This document shows positions 6,653 to 9,475 of a stretch of DNA of 9,475 nt, one piece after another. The stretch spans positions 1-9,475 of the forward strand of contig JAGQVC010000038.1 of assembly GCA_020438185.1 (NCBI GenBank), in the 5' to 3' direction. Below the pieces are notes generated by a model. The model did not search any database and was not told the DNA's origin. It worked only from the letters and a program-made list of their open reading frames with translations. Each line of letters starts with the position of its first letter. Positions within the stretch are counted from its first letter, which is position 1. The position numbers and the translations under genes are program-made. The DNA comes from Bacteroidota bacterium (GTDB lineage: Bacteria > Bacteroidota > Bacteroidia > M30B66).

Positions 6653-7879
6653 ATGACCGAAGAAAGGAACCCATTCCTTGCATTTTCGCAGGGTTCAGTC
6701 CTGCTGCCGCAGGAAGCAATGCTTGAAGTTGGCAGCCGAACCAGCTCACTACAAATAGGAATTCCCAAAGAATCTTCCTTTCAGGAAAAAAGGGTCTCAC
6801 TCGTACCCGCTGCTGTTGCTCTGCTGGTTAACAACGGCCACGAAGTGCTTGTAGAAACAGGAGCCGGAGCCAGTTCCAATTACCACGACAAAGATTACAG
6901 TGATGCCGGGGCAACCATTGCCTACAGTAGCGAGCAGGTTTATAAAGCTGATATTGTCCTTAAAGTGGCCCCTCCTACTTTCGAGGAAATTGAAATGATG
7001 AAGCCGAAACAAACATTGATTTCAGCTCTTCAGCTTACCGTACAGCAAAAAAATTATTTTAACCATCTCATTTCCAAGAAAATAACAGGTCTTGCATTCG
7101 ATTATATCAAGGACCGATCAGGTATTTATCCGGTAGTTCGCTCAATGAGTGAAATTGCAGGAAACACTTCAATTCTTATTGCAGCCGAATACCTCAGCGC
7201 ATCTAACAATGGTATCGGAATGATGCTGGGCGGGATTAGCGGCGTGGCACCAACCGAAGTTGTTATTATTGGAGCCGGTACTGTAGGTGAGTTTGCCGCC
7301 AGGGCTGCGGTAGGCCTGGGCGCCCAAATCCGTATTTTCGATAATTCGCTTTATCGCCTTCGGCGGATACAGAATGACCTTGGAATGAGGCTATTCACTT
7401 CGATTATAGAGCCTGTTCAATTGGAATCAGCCTTAAAAACCGCTGACGTAGTTATTGGCGCTCTCAGGGCTAAAGAAGGCCGTACTCCTATAGTAGTTAC
7501 CGAAGAAATGGTGAGCAATATGAAATTCGGTTCTGTCATCGTTGATATATCAATCGATCAGGGAGGTTGTTTTGAAACTTCTGAGGTAACCAATCACACA
7601 AATCCGGTTTTTAAAAAATATGGCGTTACGCATTATTGTGTACCCAATATTGCATCGCGCGTAGCGCAAACCGCCAGCCTGGCATTAAGCAATATTTTTA
7701 CTCCCATGCTGCTTGAAATGGGAGAAAAAGGTGGAATAAATAATTACCTCCGGGTTGATGCGGGTGTACGAAATGGTGTATACATATATAATGGTATCAT
7801 CACTCACAAATACATCGGTGAGACTTACAATATACCATACAAGAATCTGGAGTTGCTGATCACAGCAACACAATATTGA
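6653..7879 (+). CDS. ald: Alanine dehydrogenase-family protein (Bacteroidota long form)
   Basis: NAD-dependent dehydrogenase fold (alanine dehydrogenase / NAD(P) transhydrogenase alpha family); the expected reaction is reversible L-alanine deamination to pyruvate. It has 408 residues, of which about the first 32 (to SSLQ) extend beyond the usual 370-residue form, whose start matches IGIPKE (35-40). The Rossmann motif GAGTVG (207-212) is followed by Asp230 at the end of the next strand, favouring NAD over NADP. Arg47, Lys104 and Asp302 (SIDQGGCFET) match the substrate and catalytic residues Arg15, Lys75 and Asp270 of characterised enzymes. The position of the catalytic His96 (usual context LHLA) is Gln127 here (SALQLT), so the activity or substrate may differ. 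It sits 33 bp after tsaE; a weak -7-like TACCTTTA at 6624-6631 could give some independent expression. The ATG at 6653 is the first in frame after tsaE. Transcription probably ends at the hairpin at 7915-7937. Confidence 0.87.
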   Translation: MTEERNPFLAFSQGSVLLPQEAMLEVGSRTSSLQIGIPKESSFQEKRVSLVPAAVALLVNNGHEVLVETGAGASSNYHDKDYSDAGATIAYSSEQVYKADIVLKVAPPTFEEIEMMKPKQTLISALQLTVQQKNYFNHLISKKITGLAFDYIKDRSGIYPVVRSMSEIAGNTSILIAAEYLSASNNGIGMMLGGISGVAPTEVVIIGAGTVGEFAARAAVGLGAQIRIFDNSLYRLRRIQNDLGMRLFTSIIEPVQLESALKTADVVIGALRAKEGRTPIVVTEEMVSNMKFGSVIVDISIDQGGCFETSEVTNHTNPVFKKYGVTHYCVPNIASRVAQTASLALSNIFTPMLLEMGEKGGINNYLRVDAGVRNGVYIYNGIITHKYIGETYNIPYKNLELLITATQY

Positions 7880-7914
7880 TTTATCAGGCTTTACAGACTG
7901 ATTTATCAGGCTTT
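7877..7914. repeat. 16 bp direct repeat spanning both convergent stop codons
   Basis: TGATTTATCAGGCTTT occurs at 7877-7892 and again, identical, at 7899-7914, with a 22 bp period. Copy 1 starts with the TGA stop of ald. Copy 2 contains, on the minus strand, the TGA stop of the facing PAS/receiver gene (7906-7908). The 26 bp gap between the two genes is thus almost entirely repeat. A small tandem duplication that kept both stops would explain it. Confidence 0.85.
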
Positions 7915-9475
7915 TCCGGCCAGCGGCCGGATTTTTTCAAATTCCAGCATTTCAACAGAAAGTGGTTTGGTCAGGAACTTAACAACTTCCCGATACTCCA
8001 TCGAACGCTCGATATCGCGCGGATTGATTGAAGATGTTAGCACATAAACGCTCGAACGTACAGCCAGATCACGGTAGGAATCAAGAAAATCCCAGCCGTC
8101 AAAACCGGGCATATTCAGGTCAATAAATATCAGCTTACTGCCATATTGATCATTCTCCTTCAGATAATCCAATGCCTTTTCGGCTGCCGAAAATGATTTC
8201 ACCTTAACATGATCGAACATCAACTTAAGAACGCGGGCATTGATATAGTTAATTACGTGATCATCGTCTATCAGCACAACCTCATCAAATTCAATGTAGT
8301 CCTTATCGCCCTGTTTGCCTGTGTTGTCGCGGTTAAACGTCAGCTTATCATTCATCACGCTGATAAGCGAGTTAATCTGTATCAGCGACTTATGCGCTTC
8401 CTTCAGCAAATAATCCATGTCTTCGCCCGAAACCGACATCAGGTTTATTACCGAGTGCAGCTTTGCGTATTCATGTCTGAGTTCATGAGATGTCATAAAC
8501 GACAAGTCACTCATTGCATTCTTTAAACGCTCGGCATGCGAAATGTCCTGCATGTATATATCTATTCCCAACTCCGTTGGGAAGAATGCAGCGTTGACCC
8601 AAATCTGATAATCTTCAAAATAGCAGATTCGGCGCTCAACCGCTCCGTTCCTGAGAACTGACTGCACAGCTGAATTAAACTCCTCTGACTTTTTACCCGT
8701 TTTGGATAATGCTTCAGGCACCAGCGCACCCAGAGCCTGTCGCTCATTCAGTTTAAACAAGCTGAGGAAAGCCTGATTGGCATAAATCACTCTGCTTGAT
8801 TTATCCAATGACACATACCCATCGATTAGTTTTTCCCAAACATCCTTCAACCTGGTTTCAAGAGCCTGTTCCTTGAGTTCGAGTTGCCTAAGATCAGAGA
8901 CGTCACGGCTGTAAACAGAAATTCCATTTTGAGAAGGGAATATTCTTATTGAAAACCAGGAGCCTACACTATCAAAATAGGCTTCATGAATGGAAAATTC
9001 CTTCTCAAATAATCCTTTTGAATAATCTTTTTCTAAGGCACTTCCGGCAAATCGTGGAAATAATTCCTGAACTGTTTTACCCAAATACTCTTCTTTATTT
9101 ATAAATCCAAAGCGTTTCTCCCAGGCTGAATTCGCATACTCAATCTGCCATTCTCTGTTCACAAAATGGAACATATCAGTAATGCTCTCCCAAATTTCTT
9201 TGGAACGCTCGAGGGATTTCTCAAGTATCTCACGATTTTGTCTCTCGGCACTGATATCCCTGATAATCAATAAAACATGTTGAATACCTAAATAGCTTAC
9301 CGGACTAAACGTTGTCTGGAAATAATGGTGTTTTTCTCCTGAATCAGAATCGTGCTCATAAACACATGAATTTCCTGAATTCAAGGTTGAAGCAATACAT
9401 GATTGAACAGCATTCAGTTCTTCCTTCAGGAATAAATCGCCGATTGAAACAGGTGGATTCGTAAAAATTAAAAAG
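7906..9475 (-). CDS. Multi-PAS signalling protein with His-phosphoacceptor (DHp-like) and receiver domains, no ATPase domain; 5' end beyond window
   Basis: The frame stays open to the window edge: the in-frame TTG at 9384 is not a start, because 30 upstream codons continue a PAS fold. Of 522 visible residues, 1-74 are the C-terminal part of a PAS domain (ending LLIIRDIS), about 90-196 a second PAS, about 210-315 a third (ending YMQDIS), with helical linkers between. About 320-380 is a DHp-like helix pair with SHELRHEYAKL; the phosphoacceptor-type His is codon 8485-8487. About 396-510 is a receiver: acidic cluster LIDDD, phosphoacceptor Asp in FIDLNMPGFDGWDF (codon 8119-8121), VLTSS Thr, and Lys of LTKPLS. 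It resembles the small single-domain Bacteroidota receivers. No N, G1 or G2 box is present, and only about 65 residues separate the His from the receiver, so there is no room for a HATPase_c domain. It probably acts in a phosphorelay or as a sensor scaffold rather than as a self-phosphorylating kinase. No membrane segment is visible; the stop is 26 bp from that of ald, convergent. Confidence 0.85.
   Translation of the reverse strand, partial: FLIFTNPPVSIGDLFLKEELNAVQSCIASTLNSGNSCVYEHDSDSGEKHHYFQTTFSPVSYLGIQHVLLIIRDISAERQNREILEKSLERSKEIWESITDMFHFVNREWQIEYANSAWEKRFGFINKEEYLGKTVQELFPRFAGSALEKDYSKGLFEKEFSIHEAYFDSVGSWFSIRIFPSQNGISVYSRDVSDLRQLELKEQALETRLKDVWEKLIDGYVSLDKSSRVIYANQAFLSLFKLNERQALGALVPEALSKTGKKSEEFNSAVQSVLRNGAVERRICYFEDYQIWVNAAFFPTELGIDIYMQDISHAERLKNAMSDLSFMTSHELRHEYAKLHSVINLMSVSGEDMDYLLKEAHKSLIQINSLISVMNDKLTFNRDNTGKQGDKDYIEFDEVVLIDDDHVINYINARVLKLMFDHVKVKSFSAAEKALDYLKENDQYGSKLIFIDLNMPGFDGWDFLDSYRDLAVRSSVYVLTSSINPRDIERSMEYREVVKFLTKPLSVEMLEFEKIRPLAGKA
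7915..7937 (+). terminator. Rho-independent-type terminator for the porX-tsaE-ald run
   Basis: A perfect stem CCGGCC (7916-7921) / GGCCGG (7925-7930) with a 3-base loop AGC, extended by a T-A pair (7915/7931), is followed by six T (7932-7937). Read on the plus strand this is a classic intrinsic terminator 36 bp after the ald stop. On the minus strand the hairpin is followed by AAAAG, so it should act in one direction only. It lies wholly within the last codons of the facing gene, where the same bases encode RPLAGK. Confidence 0.82.

Noticed and set aside
9382..9384. TTG as the start codon of the PAS/receiver protein
   Set aside because: Thirty further codons upstream are open to the window edge and read as a continuing PAS domain, so the gene is cut by the window rather than starting here.

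Overview
The window looks like chromosomal DNA of a Bacteroidota bacterium. The main signs are an LpxC-FabZ fusion (a hallmark of this phylum), a PorX-type response regulator with a PglZ domain (linked to the type IX secretion system of this phylum), start sites without Shine-Dalgarno motifs, and two matches to the Bacteroidota -7 promoter box TAnnTTTG. I cannot name a genus. No tRNA, rRNA, CRISPR array, insertion sequence or phage gene is visible. Coding density is very high: the longest gap between genes is the 65 bp divergent region at 4573-4637.

Layout. (1) 54-4572, minus strand: a tight run in transcription order HD-family phosphohydrolase, lpxD, lpxC-fabZ, lpxA. The gaps are 5 bp, an 8 bp overlap, and 34 bp. 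LpxA, LpxC and LpxD carry out the first three steps of lipid A synthesis, and the FabZ domain works on the same hydroxyacyl-ACP pool that LpxA and LpxD use. (2) 4573-4637: a divergent promoter region with a -7-like box on each strand. (3) 4638-7879, plus strand: porX, tsaE (2 bp gap) and an alanine dehydrogenase-family gene (33 bp gap). (4) 7877-7937: a convergent junction with a 16 bp direct repeat that contains both facing stop codons, and a hairpin-plus-T-tract terminator for the plus-strand genes lying inside the 3' coding end of the facing gene. (5) 7906-9475, minus strand: a multi-PAS signalling protein with a phosphoacceptor-His domain and a receiver domain but no kinase ATPase domain; its 5' end is outside the window. 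Positions 1-53, downstream of lpxA, hold no gene or convincing terminator.

Most of the window is core envelope, tRNA-modification and signalling machinery in an arrangement I recall as common in Bacteroidota. I see no clearly new multi-gene system. The points most worth a second look are the ATPase-less histidine-phosphoacceptor/receiver protein, the Gln in place of the expected catalytic His in the alanine dehydrogenase-like enzyme, and the compact junction where terminator, repeat and stop codons share bases.
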